A DNA stretch of 64,000 nucleotides from Humibacter albus DSM 18994 (GCF_000421825.1 NZ_ATXT01000013.1:248001-312000); one strand, 5' to 3'. Shown: positions 23,914 through 33,493, numbered from the stretch's first letter. Numbers and translations: made by a program. The notes: generated by a model not told the origin, from the letters alone.

Positions 23914-25064
23914 TCGCCGTCGAAGACCTCGCGTCGATCGTCGCGATCGCTCTCGGCTGCGCCGTGGCCGTCAGCCTGATGGGTCTGTTGCTTCTTCTGG
24001 CTCTGCGCCGGCGGTCTCTGCTCTTGCAGGTCGGAGTCATCGTGCTCACCGTCGTGGCATCCACCGTCGCGGGCTTCATCGCGGTCGCGAACGCGATGTA
24101 TCTGTCTGCGCACGATCTCACCGTGGTGTTCTACGTCGCCGGTGCCGCCGGCCTCATCTCCCTCGTGCTCGCGCTGCTTCTCGGCAGCTGGCTCACCTCG
24201 AGCGCCAGGCGGCTCGTCGGACTCGCGCGGGCACTGAGCGATGGAGACACTCTCGACGCCGCGGATGCCCGTGGCTGGGCATCCGAGTTCACGGCGGTCG
24301 CCGATCAGCTGGCCGAGACCAGCAGACGCCTTGAAGAGTCGCGGGCCGAGGTGGCCGCCATCGATGAATCCCGGCGTGAGCTCATCGCCTGGATCTCGCA
24401 TGACCTCCGTACCCCGCTCGCGGGACTCCGCGTCATGGCCGAGGCGCTCGAGGACGGGCTGGCCGCCGAACCTCTGCGCTTTCACCGCCAGATGCGCTCG
24501 CAGGTCGATCATCTCTCGACCATGGTCGACGACCTCTTCGAGCTGTCGAAGATCCAGTCCGGCGCTCTGCGGCTCGCACTGGAGCCGGTGCGCGTGTACG
24601 ACCTGGTGAGCGACGCGGTGGCCGAGCTGACGCCCCTGGCCAGCTCGCGCTCCATCACTCTGGTCGAGCGACCCGGCCCCGACGTGCTCGTCCTCGGCGA
24701 CGATCGTGGACTCTCGCGCGTCATCGGCAACCTCCTGGTGAATGCGATTCAGCATGCGCCGAAGGGCAGCAGCGTCACTATCGGGACCGCCGCGGATGAC
24801 TCCCGCCAAGTGGTGCTGTCCGTCGCCGACCGAGGTGGCGGCATCCCCGAAGAGGACCTCGCCCGCGTCTTCGAAGCGGGGTGGCGGGCATCCACCTCGC
24901 GCACCCCCGAGACGCTGTGGGGCGTCTCCGCCGGGGCCGGACTTGGTCTCGCGATCGCGCAGGGCATTGTCGAGGCGCATCGCGGTGAGATCTCGGTTCG
25001 CAACGAAGACGACGGGTGCCGATTCGAGGTCAGTCTTCCGCGCCACGAGTCGGTGGAGGGCTGA
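23910..25064 (+). CDS. Sensor histidine kinase
   Basis: A 384-residue kinase. Three N-terminal hydrophobic segments lead to a HAMP-like linker (SSARRLVGLARALSDGD), the H box WISHDLRTPLAGLR, N box NLLVNAIQHAPKGS, and G boxes VADRGGGIPEED and GAGLGLAIAQGI. Little is exposed outside the membrane, so it may sense a membrane signal. The GTG at 23910 overlaps the regulator stop. Confidence 0.9.
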   Translation: MIAVEDLASIVAIALGCAVAVSLMGLLLLLALRRRSLLLQVGVIVLTVVASTVAGFIAVANAMYLSAHDLTVVFYVAGAAGLISLVLALLLGSWLTSSARRLVGLARALSDGDTLDAADARGWASEFTAVADQLAETSRRLEESRAEVAAIDESRRELIAWISHDLRTPLAGLRVMAEALEDGLAAEPLRFHRQMRSQVDHLSTMVDDLFELSKIQSGALRLALEPVRVYDLVSDAVAELTPLASSRSITLVERPGPDVLVLGDDRGLSRVIGNLLVNAIQHAPKGSSVTIGTAADDSRQVVLSVADRGGGIPEEDLARVFEAGWRASTSRTPETLWGVSAGAGLGLAIAQGIVEAHRGEISVRNEDDGCRFEVSLPRHESVEG

Positions 25065-25237
25065 TCCGGTCTCGGCCGTGCTGCCCAGACGAGCCGGCCC
25101 GTGCCCTGCTCACCGGCGGGCCCGACGGCGAGCCCTGCGTCACGTCCGAGCGCGACAACCGGATCGCCGCGAGCGGCCTGACCGCTGACGCAGGTGGGCC
25201 GGCTGCCCTTCCCGCGTAGTGCTGTTAGGAAATAGGC

Positions 25238-25256
25238 TAGTGTTCGGAGGACACTA
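25238..25256. promoter_or_regulatory. Inverted repeat TAGTGT-N7-ACACTA upstream of GH106-like gene
   Basis: TAGTGT (25238-25243) and ACACTA (25251-25256) form perfect 6-bp arms around seven bases, 67 bases upstream of the glycosidase start. The MarR-type regulator that follows the glycosidase is the likely binder. The rest of the 258-base gap after the kinase gene holds nothing else that I can support. Confidence 0.5.
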
Positions 25257-25322
25257 TATGCGTATCGCCGACGCTCGTCGTGGCGTCGGAACCCCACCCG
25301 TCCCGCTTCAAAGGAGAATGCC

Positions 25323-28274
25323 GTGACACTCGACGACCTCGCCCGCAACGTCGCCCACCCCGCGATCGAGTACCGACCCGAGCTGCGGTGGTGGCTCGCC
25401 GAGGGGCTGCACACCGACGAGACTCTGCGTCACGAGATCGACACGGCCCATCGGCTCGGCTTCGGCGGCATGGAGTTCCTGGCCATGGATGAACAGGGCA
25501 TCGATCACTCGGTGTACGGCTGGGGATCCGAGGAGTGGGTGCACGACAGCCTCGTCGTCGTGCAGGAGACGACCAAGCGCAACATGTCCGTCAGTTTCAC
25601 GTCGGGCACGAACTGGTCGAACGCGAACCTGCCGACCATCGATCCCGAGCATCCCGCGGCCGCACAGGAATTGGATGTCGTCAGCGAGCTTCTCGAGGCC
25701 GGCGCCCGCCGGAGCGGTGCACTGAAGCGCATCGACCTCTCCGCACCGGCGACAGACTCGCCCCTGCCCGGAGAGCGAGGCACCGTGACGGGCCAGACCC
25801 TCGTCGCCGTCGTCGCCGCCAAGGTCGTCGGCGCGACCGACCACGGAGACGTGCTCGACACCGAATCCGTCATCGACCTCACCGCGCGCGTCCATGACGA
25901 GTCGCTCGAGTGGTCCGCGCCCGAAGACGGCTCATGGCGGTTGTTCGCCTATTGGATGCACGGCACCGGCCAGACCGCGTCGCCCTCGGCCAGCGTCAAC
26001 TACACCGTCAATTACCTCGAGCGCGCCGGCGTCGAGGCCGTCATCGACTACTGGGACACCGTCGTGCTCACGCCGGAACTGCGCGAACAGATCGCGCAGA
26101 ACCCGCGCACCCAGATGTATATGGACTCGCTGGAGCTGGCGACCTTCGGCGCAGGCGGCATGTTCTGGGGGCCGGGAGTCGCGGCAGAGTTCCGCGCTCG
26201 ACGCGGCTACGACATCGCTCCGTGGCTGCCGTTCCTGACGCGGAACGCGCCGTTCATGGCATCCAGCACCGTCTATCATCACGAGCCGTTCGAGGAGCAG
26301 CGGGACACCGTCGAGAAGGTGCGCTTCGACTACGTGCGCACGCTCACCGATCTCTACATCGAGAACATGCTGCGGCCGTTCGCCGAGTTCTTGCACTCCG
26401 TCGGCATCTCGTTGCGGTCGGAGATCAGCTACGGCCTGCCGTTCGAGCTGACCCGCCCCGGTCCGGAGGTCGACGGCATCGAGAACGAGTCGCTCGAGTT
26501 CGCGGCCCAGATCGACGCCTACCGGCTGCTCGCCGGACCCGCCCACCTGTTCGGCAAGCAGTACTCCTCCGAGACCGGGGCGACCACGCGCAACCACGTG
26601 CTCGACCACCGCTTCTACGACCAGATCATCGCCACGCAGCTGGCGGCCGGCATCACCAAGACGGTGCTGCACGGCTGGGCGAGCCCGGCAGGTGCCGAGG
26701 GCACGGAGTGGCCGGGTCACGAGGGCATGTGGCCGATGTTCTCGGAGCGCTTCGACACGCGCCAGCCGGCATCCGAGTTCTATCGCCTGTGGAGCGACGC
26801 CCTCGGTCGCTACCAGTACGTGCTGCGGCAGGGGCGGCCGCGCATCGACGTCGGCATCCTGCGCACGGATCACTTCACCGAGAACCGGCTCGGGATGGCG
26901 TTCTTCGACGATGCCGGCGTCAGGCATCCCGACGAAGAGTTCTACGCCAGGCGCTGGATGCGCGACCGCCGGAACTTCTGGTGGCAAGACCTCGGCATGC
27001 AAGACAGCGGCTGGACGTACGAGTTCTTCGACGGCTCGCTCCTGCGGCGTGATGACGTCGCCTTCGACGGCGACGTCGTGCAGCCGGAGGGACCCGGCTA
27101 TCAGGCACTCATCGTCTATCAGAGCGCGCTCGATGCGGATGACGCGAAGCAACTCCTGAAGTGGGCCGAGCGGGGGCTGAAGGTGCTGCTCGTCGACAAC
27201 ACGCGCGAGCTGAAGTCCATCCTTCCCCGCGAGGAGGAGTTCGTTCACCGCACCGCCGGTGCCCGCACGCCGGGCTTCGACGCACGTGACGACGAGCTCG
27301 CGGCGACGATCGACGAACTGCTGAGTCAGGCATCCGTGACCCGCGTCGGCGACCCGGCACAGACGGTCGACGCCCTGCGCGCGCTGGGCGTGATCGGCCG
27401 GGCGGAGTTCGCCCAAAAGAATGAGAACGTGCTGTCGCACCTGCGCGACGACGGCGACCTCACGCACCTGTACCTGTATCACTTCCTCTACGAGACCGGC
27501 GAGCCGACGCGCGTCGACGTGGTACTCGAGGGGGAGGGGACCGCCTACCGGATCGACGCCTGGTCGGGCGGGATCCGGCCGCACCACGGCGCACGCGCCG
27601 AGGGCGGCAGAACGGTGATCACGGTCGATCTCGCCCCGGGCGAGACCGCTCTCTTCACGCTGGATCGGTCGGCGGCGGCCGCCCCCGCGTCGAATCCCGC
27701 GGAGCGCGAGATCACCGCCGAACTCGACACGTGGTCGATCGCGGTGGACAGCTGGGACGCCGGCGACCTCCAGATCATCGAAGAGGACCGCAGCGTCGGA
27801 CACGTGACGCGCGAGGTGCGTCCCCTCACCGCCGTCACGCGTCTCGAGTCGACGAGTACGCGGCTTGCTCCGTGGAAGGACCTCGACGGGGTCGGGCCCC
27901 ACGTCTCCGGGATCGGCGAGTACACCGCGACGTTCACGCTCGACGAGTTGGATGCCCGAGCCCGCTACGAGCTGCAGCTCGGCTCGGTCAGCGGCGGCCT
28001 CGGCTCCGTGTCGGTGAACGGCTCCGCGCCGGTCGGGTTCGACACTTCGGTGCCGGTCGTCGACGTCACGCACGCGCTCCAGGCGGGAACCAACGCGGTG
28101 GTCGTGCGAGTCTCGAGCTCGCTGAACAACCGGCTGCTGGCTCGCGGATACTATGACGGCGTGCCAGACATCCTCGCCGAGCTGGGCGGCGCGCCCGGCA
28201 GACTTCAGAAGACCCACGTGCACGACTACGGCCTTCTTGGTCCGGTACGGCTCGTGCGCGTGTCGGCGAGTTAG
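25323..28274 (+). CDS. GH106-like glycoside hydrolase (possible alpha-L-rhamnosidase)
   Basis: A 983-residue cytosolic enzyme without a signal peptide. The opening PELRWWLAEGLHTDETLRHE, then AHRLGFGGMEFL and the GSEEWVHDSL region resemble GH106 and related large hydrolases, which have a TIM barrel followed by beta-sandwich domains. The C-terminal part (about residues 800-980) looks like a galactose-binding-type sandwich (YTATFTLDELDARARYELQL). The GTG start follows AAAGGAG. It forms an operon with a MarR regulator 8 bases downstream. Rhamnosidase activity is a family guess; no catalytic residue is assigned with confidence. Confidence 0.65.
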   Translation: MTLDDLARNVAHPAIEYRPELRWWLAEGLHTDETLRHEIDTAHRLGFGGMEFLAMDEQGIDHSVYGWGSEEWVHDSLVVVQETTKRNMSVSFTSGTNWSNANLPTIDPEHPAAAQELDVVSELLEAGARRSGALKRIDLSAPATDSPLPGERGTVTGQTLVAVVAAKVVGATDHGDVLDTESVIDLTARVHDESLEWSAPEDGSWRLFAYWMHGTGQTASPSASVNYTVNYLERAGVEAVIDYWDTVVLTPELREQIAQNPRTQMYMDSLELATFGAGGMFWGPGVAAEFRARRGYDIAPWLPFLTRNAPFMASSTVYHHEPFEEQRDTVEKVRFDYVRTLTDLYIENMLRPFAEFLHSVGISLRSEISYGLPFELTRPGPEVDGIENESLEFAAQIDAYRLLAGPAHLFGKQYSSETGATTRNHVLDHRFYDQIIATQLAAGITKTVLHGWASPAGAEGTEWPGHEGMWPMFSERFDTRQPASEFYRLWSDALGRYQYVLRQGRPRIDVGILRTDHFTENRLGMAFFDDAGVRHPDEEFYARRWMRDRRNFWWQDLGMQDSGWTYEFFDGSLLRRDDVAFDGDVVQPEGPGYQALIVYQSALDADDAKQLLKWAERGLKVLLVDNTRELKSILPREEEFVHRTAGARTPGFDARDDELAATIDELLSQASVTRVGDPAQTVDALRALGVIGRAEFAQKNENVLSHLRDDGDLTHLYLYHFLYETGEPTRVDVVLEGEGTAYRIDAWSGGIRPHHGARAEGGRTVITVDLAPGETALFTLDRSAAAAPASNPAEREITAELDTWSIAVDSWDAGDLQIIEEDRSVGHVTREVRPLTAVTRLESTSTRLAPWKDLDGVGPHVSGIGEYTATFTLDELDARARYELQLGSVSGGLGSVSVNGSAPVGFDTSVPVVDVTHALQAGTNAVVVRVSSSLNNRLLARGYYDGVPDILAELGGAPGRLQKTHVHDYGLLGPVRLVRVSAS

Positions 28275-28282
28275 GCATCCAC

Positions 28283-28798
28283 GTGGCGAGGCCGGACGAC
28301 ACGAACGAGGAGGGGATCGACACCTCTCCGGTGCTCGCACCCGATCCGCTCGACCTGCGGGTGTCGTTGTCATCGCTCGTGCACTGGGCCGACAGCTACG
28401 AGCATCGACGGACCGTAATGGCCGCAGTCGAGTTTCCGGTGGACGACATGGCGATGTTCCTCGTCGTCAACCAGCTCGGATACCGCGGCGCACTGCGACC
28501 GAGCGAGCTCGCCACCATTCTCGGCACGGGCCGGCCGAACATGAGCAAGATCGCGAACCGGCTCTGCGAGAGCGGGCTGACCGCGAGAGTGCCGGATCCC
28601 GCCGACGACCGGAGCGTGCTGCTGGCGCTCACGCCCGCCGGCCGCAAGGTGGGCGAGCGGATCATGGACTACGCCCGGACGACCACCGACGGTGCGCTCG
28701 AACTGTGGAGTGCCGACGACGTGGAGGCCCTGAAGAGGTTCCTGGCCCGGCTGGTCTCGGACACCACGGCCGCGCGGTCACGCCGTAGACCTCGGTGA
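28283..28798 (+). CDS. MarR family transcriptional regulator
   Basis: A 171-residue winged-helix regulator: LRPSELATILGTGRPNMSKI is the recognition region, LCESGLTARVPDPADDRSVL the wing with its usual DxRS, and LTPAGRK the following helix. It starts at GTG 28283, 8 bases after the GH106-like gene, and probably controls that gene through the TAGTGT repeat upstream. Confidence 0.85.
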   Translation: MARPDDTNEEGIDTSPVLAPDPLDLRVSLSSLVHWADSYEHRRTVMAAVEFPVDDMAMFLVVNQLGYRGALRPSELATILGTGRPNMSKIANRLCESGLTARVPDPADDRSVLLALTPAGRKVGERIMDYARTTTDGALELWSADDVEALKRFLARLVSDTTAARSRRRPR

Positions 28799-28881
28799 TC
28801 CGAAACGTGCCCGCCCGCGCTGATCGAGGTTGATCGAAAGGGTGGCCGGCCGCGCTGATCGAAGGCCGCCGCGCGCTCACA

Positions 28882-28896
28882 GGAACGACATGTTCC
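28882..28896. promoter_or_regulatory. Inverted repeat GGAAC-N5-GTTCC
   Basis: GGAACGACATGTTCC has perfect 5-bp arms and lies 154 bases upstream of the OsmC gene. A further GAAC at 28902 continues the pattern. It may be an operator for the OsmC/flavoprotein operon. The 250-base gap also holds two imperfect copies of a GCGCTGATCGA segment near 28817 and 28853. Confidence 0.35.
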
Positions 28897-29049
28897 GTAA
28901 CGAACTAGGGTCTGCGCTCGAACCTGAATATTCTTCCGCACAGCGGAGGACCAGCGAGAGCGACCCGTCGTGACAGACGGGCGACTCGGACGCATTCCTC
29001 CGATGACCACGTTGCGACGCCCCGCGCGTCGCGAACCGAGGAGGACCAC

Positions 29050-29619
29050 ATGACGATCACCGAGACCCCTGCAGCCGAGGTCGACAACGGCGTCAACAGC
29101 GACGCGCTGCTGGCTGCCCGCGATCAGCTGCGAGAGGCTCCCGAGGCCGCAGAGTTCGTGTGGCGCGCGACTTCCGAGTGGAAGAGCGGGACCCACTCGG
29201 TGCAGACGATCGAGCACTTCGACGGACTCGGCACCGACCAGCAGCACAAGAGCGCCTACGTGCTCGAAGGCGACCACCCCGCGATCTTCGCCGGCAGCGA
29301 CGAGGCGCCGACTCCTGTCGAGACGGTGCTCGCCGCGCTCGCCGGATGTCTGACCGCCGGTATCGCCGCCGTCGCCCAGAACCGCAAGATCCAGCTCCAC
29401 TCCGTGACCGCCACGCTCGAGGGCAAGCACAACATCCTCGGCATCCTGGGCGGTGACCCCGACGTGCGCAACGGCTTCAACGAGATCGACGTGCACTTCG
29501 ACGTCAAGGCGGATGCCACCGAAGAAGAGATCGCCGCGCTCGTCGCACAGTCGCAGAAGCGTTCCGCGGTGTTCGACGCGCTGACCAACCCGACGACGGT
29601 CAACGTCAGCGTCGGCTGA
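29050..29619 (+). CDS. OsmC family protein
   Basis: A 189-residue OsmC-like protein with the fold marks EAPTPVETVLAALAGCLTAG and a C-terminal FDALTNPTTVNVSV. The first active-site Cys is present (AALAGC), but the second, usually in a CP motif, is replaced (SQKRSAVF). So it may not be a classical two-Cys hydroperoxide reductase. AGGAGG precedes ATG 29050. A flavoprotein gene follows 17 bases later, likely in the same operon. Confidence 0.85.
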   Translation: MTITETPAAEVDNGVNSDALLAARDQLREAPEAAEFVWRATSEWKSGTHSVQTIEHFDGLGTDQQHKSAYVLEGDHPAIFAGSDEAPTPVETVLAALAGCLTAGIAAVAQNRKIQLHSVTATLEGKHNILGILGGDPDVRNGFNEIDVHFDVKADATEEEIAALVAQSQKRSAVFDALTNPTTVNVSVG

Positions 29620-29636
29620 GGCGGCGCACGAACTCA

Positions 29637-30899
29637 GTGGCACAGAAACACACCACCACCGTCGTGATCGGCGCCGGGCACTCCGGCCTGGCGATGAGCT
29701 ATCGGCTCCGCGAACGCGGAATCGATCACGTCGTGCTCGAGCGCGGCCAGATCGCGGACTCGTGGCGTCACGGACGGTGGGACTCGCTCCGCCTGCTGAC
29801 GCCGAACTGGCAGGCCGAGCTCCCCGGTGCGCGGTACAGCGGGACCGACCCGGACGGGTACCTCACGATGCCCGAGGTGGTCGACCACATAGTCGACTAC
29901 GCGCGCATCGCCAGCGCTCCCGTCGTCTCCTCGACCGCGGTGGAGCGGGTGTCTGCCATCGACGGCGGCTATCGGGTTCAGACGGATGCCGGCGAGTGGC
30001 ACGCGAAGACCGTGGTCGCCGCCACAGGCGCGTGCACGCTGCCGAACATCCCCGCACTCGCCGATGGCGTCCCCGCCGGGGTGCGGCAGCTCAGCCCGTT
30101 GGACTACCGGTCGCCGGCCATGCTCGACGACGGCGGTGTGCTCGTCGTCGGCGCCTCGGCGAGTGGTGTGCAGCTGGCGGAGGAGATCGCGCTCAGCGGG
30201 CGCAGGGTCGTCATCTCGACGGGCGAGCACGTGCGGATGCCGCGCACCTACCGCGGCCACGACATCTTCTGGTGGATGCACCACGCCGGAGTGCTCGACG
30301 AACGCTACGACGAGGTCGACGACATCGTGCGCGCTCGCCACGTGCCGTCGCCGCAGTTGATCGGATCTCCCGAGCGGCGGGAGCTGCATCTGGGCACCCT
30401 GCAGGACCACGGGGTGGAAGTGGTCGGTCGGCTCGGCATGATCCGCGACGGCGTGGCGCTGTTCTCCGGCGGGCTCGCCAACGTCACCCGGCTCGCCGAC
30501 CTCAAACAGGAGCGGCTGCTCGACCGATTCGATGAGTGGGCGCTGCAGAGCGGCCGGGCCGATGGCATCCCGCCGCACCGACCGGAGCCGGTGACGGTGC
30601 CCGCACAGCCGCGGCTGAAGCTCGACCTGGTGGCCGAGGGCATCAGCACCATCATCTGGGCGACCGGGTTCACAGCGGACTACTCGTGGCTCGACGTGCC
30701 GGTCGTCGACCGCAAGGGGCGCGTCGTACACGACGGAGGAGTCACCGAGGCCAAGGGGCTGTACGTGCTGGGAACCAGCCTTCTGCGGCGCCGGCGTTCC
30801 ACCTACATCAATGGTGCGGCCCAGGACAGCGACGACCTGGCGGCACACCTCGACGCGACGCTGGCGGGTGACTCACGCGCAGCACGCGTTCCCGCTTAG
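29637..30899 (+). CDS. FAD-dependent NAD(P)-binding oxidoreductase (FMO-like)
   Basis: A 420-residue flavoprotein with two Rossmann motifs, VVIGAGHSGLA (FAD, near residue 10) and VLVVGASASGVQLAEEI (NAD(P)H, near residue 168), plus WATGFTADYSWL towards the end, as in flavin monooxygenases of the CzcO/trk type. It begins at GTG 29637 with a weak ribosome site. Coupled to an OsmC protein. The substrate is unknown. Confidence 0.8.
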   Translation: MAQKHTTTVVIGAGHSGLAMSYRLRERGIDHVVLERGQIADSWRHGRWDSLRLLTPNWQAELPGARYSGTDPDGYLTMPEVVDHIVDYARIASAPVVSSTAVERVSAIDGGYRVQTDAGEWHAKTVVAATGACTLPNIPALADGVPAGVRQLSPLDYRSPAMLDDGGVLVVGASASGVQLAEEIALSGRRVVISTGEHVRMPRTYRGHDIFWWMHHAGVLDERYDEVDDIVRARHVPSPQLIGSPERRELHLGTLQDHGVEVVGRLGMIRDGVALFSGGLANVTRLADLKQERLLDRFDEWALQSGRADGIPPHRPEPVTVPAQPRLKLDLVAEGISTIIWATGFTADYSWLDVPVVDRKGRVVHDGGVTEAKGLYVLGTSLLRRRRSTYINGAAQDSDDLAAHLDATLAGDSRAARVPA

Positions 30900-31000
30900 A
30901 GCATCTTTGCCAGCGTCGGCGGCCGCCGGCCGGAGTGTGAACGACGAAGGCGCGATCGGTCACAAAGCTCGCTCGCATCGAAGCCGAGACAAACTCCAGC

Positions 31001-31018
31001 TCACCGATATATCGTGAT
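31001..31018. promoter_or_regulatory. Palindromic PadR-type operator (CGATATATCG)
   Basis: CGATATATCG at 31005-31014, flanked by TCAC and GTGA, forms an extended near-palindrome 50 bases upstream of the PadR gene. AT-rich palindromes of this kind are typical PadR sites, so autoregulation is likely. Confidence 0.5.
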
Positions 31019-31065
31019 GCATCGTCGGGGCTCGTTCGAGCCCGGCGAAGCCGAGGAGGCGCGTC

Positions 31066-31632
31066 ATGAGCGATTCATACACGAGCGGCGGGTTCCGGGC
31101 CCGCGGATTCGACGGCGGGCGCGGGGAGCGTCCGCACCTGGGCGAGGCGATCGACCAGCTCCGGTCGATGTTCGAGCAGCGCGTCTCGCCACGCGTGTCG
31201 CGTGGCGACGTGCGCGCGGCTATCTTGTCGCTGCTCGCCGAGAAGCCCATGCATGGGTACCAGATCATCGCGGAGATCGAGCGGCGCAGCGGCGGCGCGT
31301 GGAAGCCGAGCGCGGGATCCGTCTACCCGACGCTGCAGCTTCTCGCCGACGAAGGCCTGATCAGCGCCGAAGCGGCCGAGGGCCGCAAGACCTACTCGCT
31401 GACCGAGGAGGGCCGGGCCGAAGCGCAAGCCGCAGCCGGCAAGGGCGCGCCGTGGGAGGCATCCGGTCGCGGCGACATGCTCGGCATGGGACCGCTGCCG
31501 AAGGCCGGAGTCGCCTTGGCGCAGGCGGCAGCGCAGGTGAAGCGCACGGGCACTCCCGAGCAGGTGGATGAAGCGGTGACGGTGCTCGACCAGGCCCGCC
31601 GCAAGCTCTACACCATCCTCGCTCAGGACTGA
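31066..31632 (+). CDS. PadR family transcriptional regulator
   Basis: A 188-residue regulator. After a 40-residue Gly/Arg-rich leader comes the winged helix DVRAAILSLLAEKPMHGYQI, EIERRSGGAWKPSAGSVYPT and LQLLADEGLIS, the PadR signature. The C-terminal part is helical and mediates dimerisation by family. The UbiB-like kinase gene starts 3 bases after the stop, so both are cotranscribed. Confidence 0.9.
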   Translation: MSDSYTSGGFRARGFDGGRGERPHLGEAIDQLRSMFEQRVSPRVSRGDVRAAILSLLAEKPMHGYQIIAEIERRSGGAWKPSAGSVYPTLQLLADEGLISAEAAEGRKTYSLTEEGRAEAQAAAGKGAPWEASGRGDMLGMGPLPKAGVALAQAAAQVKRTGTPEQVDEAVTVLDQARRKLYTILAQD

Positions 31633-31635
31633 CGG

Positions 31636-33426
31636 ATGCCGTCGGCCCCGGATTCCTCTCGAGCTGCGGCTTCTGCAGACGATCCGGCCCCCGCGGATCA
31701 CTCGTTACCCGGAAGCGGAGAGACTCGCGCTCGGTACCGGCGTATCATCCGGTTCGCACTGCGCTATCTGGTGCAGACGTGGTGGTTCGAGATCGTGCTG
31801 CCGCGCATCGGCCTGGAGCGCCTCACGGAGCGCGGGCGAGAGGCTCGGCTGACGCGCATCGCGCAACGCTTCCACGCGCTCGCGATCGAACTGGGCGGCC
31901 TCATGATCAAGGTCGGCCAGTTCTTGTCGTCCCGGCTCGACGTGCTGCCGCCCGAGATCACCAGGGAGCTCGCGGGCCTGCAGGATGAGGTGCCGCCGGC
32001 ATCCTTCGGCGAGATTCGCCGCCTGGCCGAAGCGGAGCTGGGAGTGCCCCTCGAGCAGGCGTTCTCGTCGTTCGATGAGACGCCGGTGGCCGCTGCCTCC
32101 CTCGGGCAAGCGCATCGCGCGCGGCTTGCCGCGCTGGATGCCGCCGACAGCGGTTTCGAGCAGGTCGTCGTGAAGGTGCAGCGACCGGGGATCCAGGCGA
32201 TCGTCGACGTGGATCTCGCCGCGCTGCGGCGCGTGGCGGGGTGGCTCCGACATCTGCGTATCGTCTCGGATCACGTCGACACGCGCGCACTGGTCGCCGA
32301 GTTCGCCACGACGAGCCTCCAAGAGATCGACTATCTGCACGAGGCGCTCGGCGCCGAGCGGTTCGCGGAGATGTTCGCCGCCGATCGTCGCGTCGCGGTT
32401 CCCGAGGTCGTGTGGGAGCGCACGTCGCGCCGGGTGCTGACGCTGTCGGATGTCACGGCCATCAAGATCAACGATGTCGACGGACTGCGCGCGGCGGGCA
32501 TAGACCCGGCCGAAGTGGCATCCGTCTTCGCCGAGGTGATGTTCGAGCAGCTCTTCGGTCACGGCTACTTCCACGCCGACCCGCACCCGGGGAACGTCTT
32601 CGTGACGCCCGTCGCCGGGTCGTCGGCCGGCGATCCTGGCAACGCCCGTGGCGACGGCTCGGGCCCATCGTGGCGGCTCACGTTCGTCGACTTCGGCATG
32701 ATGGGCGAGGTCACGGATGATCTGCGCGAGGGCCTGCGGCGCCTGCTCATCGCGGTGGCGGCGCGAGACGGGCGAAGACTCGTGGAGAGCATCCAGGATG
32801 TCGGCATCCTGTTGCCCACCTCCGACACCGCCGAGCTCGAACGGGCGATGTCTCAACTCTTCGATCGGTTCGGGGGCATGGGCTTCGCCCAGTTGCGCAA
32901 GGTCGACCAGCGAGAGTTCCGGGACTTCGGTCGGGACTTCGGCGCCGTCGTGCGGTCGCTTCCGCTTCAGCTGCCTGAGGACTTTCTGCTGGTGATCCGC
33001 TCGATGTCGCTGACGTCTGGTGTGTGCAGTTCTCTGGATCCCGACTTCAATGTGTGGGACGCGATCGAGCCCTACGCGTCGCGGCTGCTGCGCGAGGAGA
33101 GCGGCAATGTTGTCGCGTCGACCGTGAAAGAGGCGCTCTCGGTCGCCGGGATCGCAATGCGGCTGCCCGGACGTATCGACGCTCTCATCACCCGAGTCAA
33201 CGAGGGCTCGGCCACCGTTGCGACGCCCGCGATCGATCGGCGTCTCGCACGGCTGGAACGGCTGGTTCGTCGTGCGGTCGGAGCTATCGTGTTCGCAGGA
33301 TTCTTGGTGGGAGGCATCCTGTTGCTGCCGCAGGCGATGCCGCTCGGCATCGTGTTGATGTGCGTCTCGGCGGTGCCGCTGGGGTACGCCGCGCTGGGTG
33401 GCGGCGGTCCCGACCGGCGACGGTGA
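31636..33426 (+). CDS. ABC1/AarF/UbiB family kinase-like protein
   Basis: A 596-residue atypical kinase. All family motifs are visible: KxGQ (MIKVGQFLSSRLDVLP), the Ala-rich loop AAASLGQAHRA, the VKVQRPG lysine, the catalytic HADPHPGNVFV and the DFG (FVDFGMMGEV). Two membrane helices lie at the C-terminus (about residues 548-585). By family it supports isoprenoid-quinone synthesis or lipid homeostasis with ATPase activity. Cotranscription with PadR is unusual. Confidence 0.9.
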   Translation: MPSAPDSSRAAASADDPAPADHSLPGSGETRARYRRIIRFALRYLVQTWWFEIVLPRIGLERLTERGREARLTRIAQRFHALAIELGGLMIKVGQFLSSRLDVLPPEITRELAGLQDEVPPASFGEIRRLAEAELGVPLEQAFSSFDETPVAAASLGQAHRARLAALDAADSGFEQVVVKVQRPGIQAIVDVDLAALRRVAGWLRHLRIVSDHVDTRALVAEFATTSLQEIDYLHEALGAERFAEMFAADRRVAVPEVVWERTSRRVLTLSDVTAIKINDVDGLRAAGIDPAEVASVFAEVMFEQLFGHGYFHADPHPGNVFVTPVAGSSAGDPGNARGDGSGPSWRLTFVDFGMMGEVTDDLREGLRRLLIAVAARDGRRLVESIQDVGILLPTSDTAELERAMSQLFDRFGGMGFAQLRKVDQREFRDFGRDFGAVVRSLPLQLPEDFLLVIRSMSLTSGVCSSLDPDFNVWDAIEPYASRLLREESGNVVASTVKEALSVAGIAMRLPGRIDALITRVNEGSATVATPAIDRRLARLERLVRRAVGAIVFAGFLVGGILLLPQAMPLGIVLMCVSAVPLGYAALGGGGPDRRR

Positions 33427-33493
33427 GCGATCCGGGTGGAGCGGTGGGGCGAGCGAGCCGGGGTGAGCGGGCCGGGCGCCGACGCGCCTCGTC

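Noticed and set aside
25932-28373. An 813-codon antisense open frame under the GH106-like gene
   Set aside because: Low-complexity acidic/basic composition typical of antisense frames in high-GC DNA; no motifs or ribosome site.
28806-28870. Imperfect GCGCTGATCGA repeats as a terminator or operator
   Set aside because: Direct, not inverted, and only two copies; no function can be supported.
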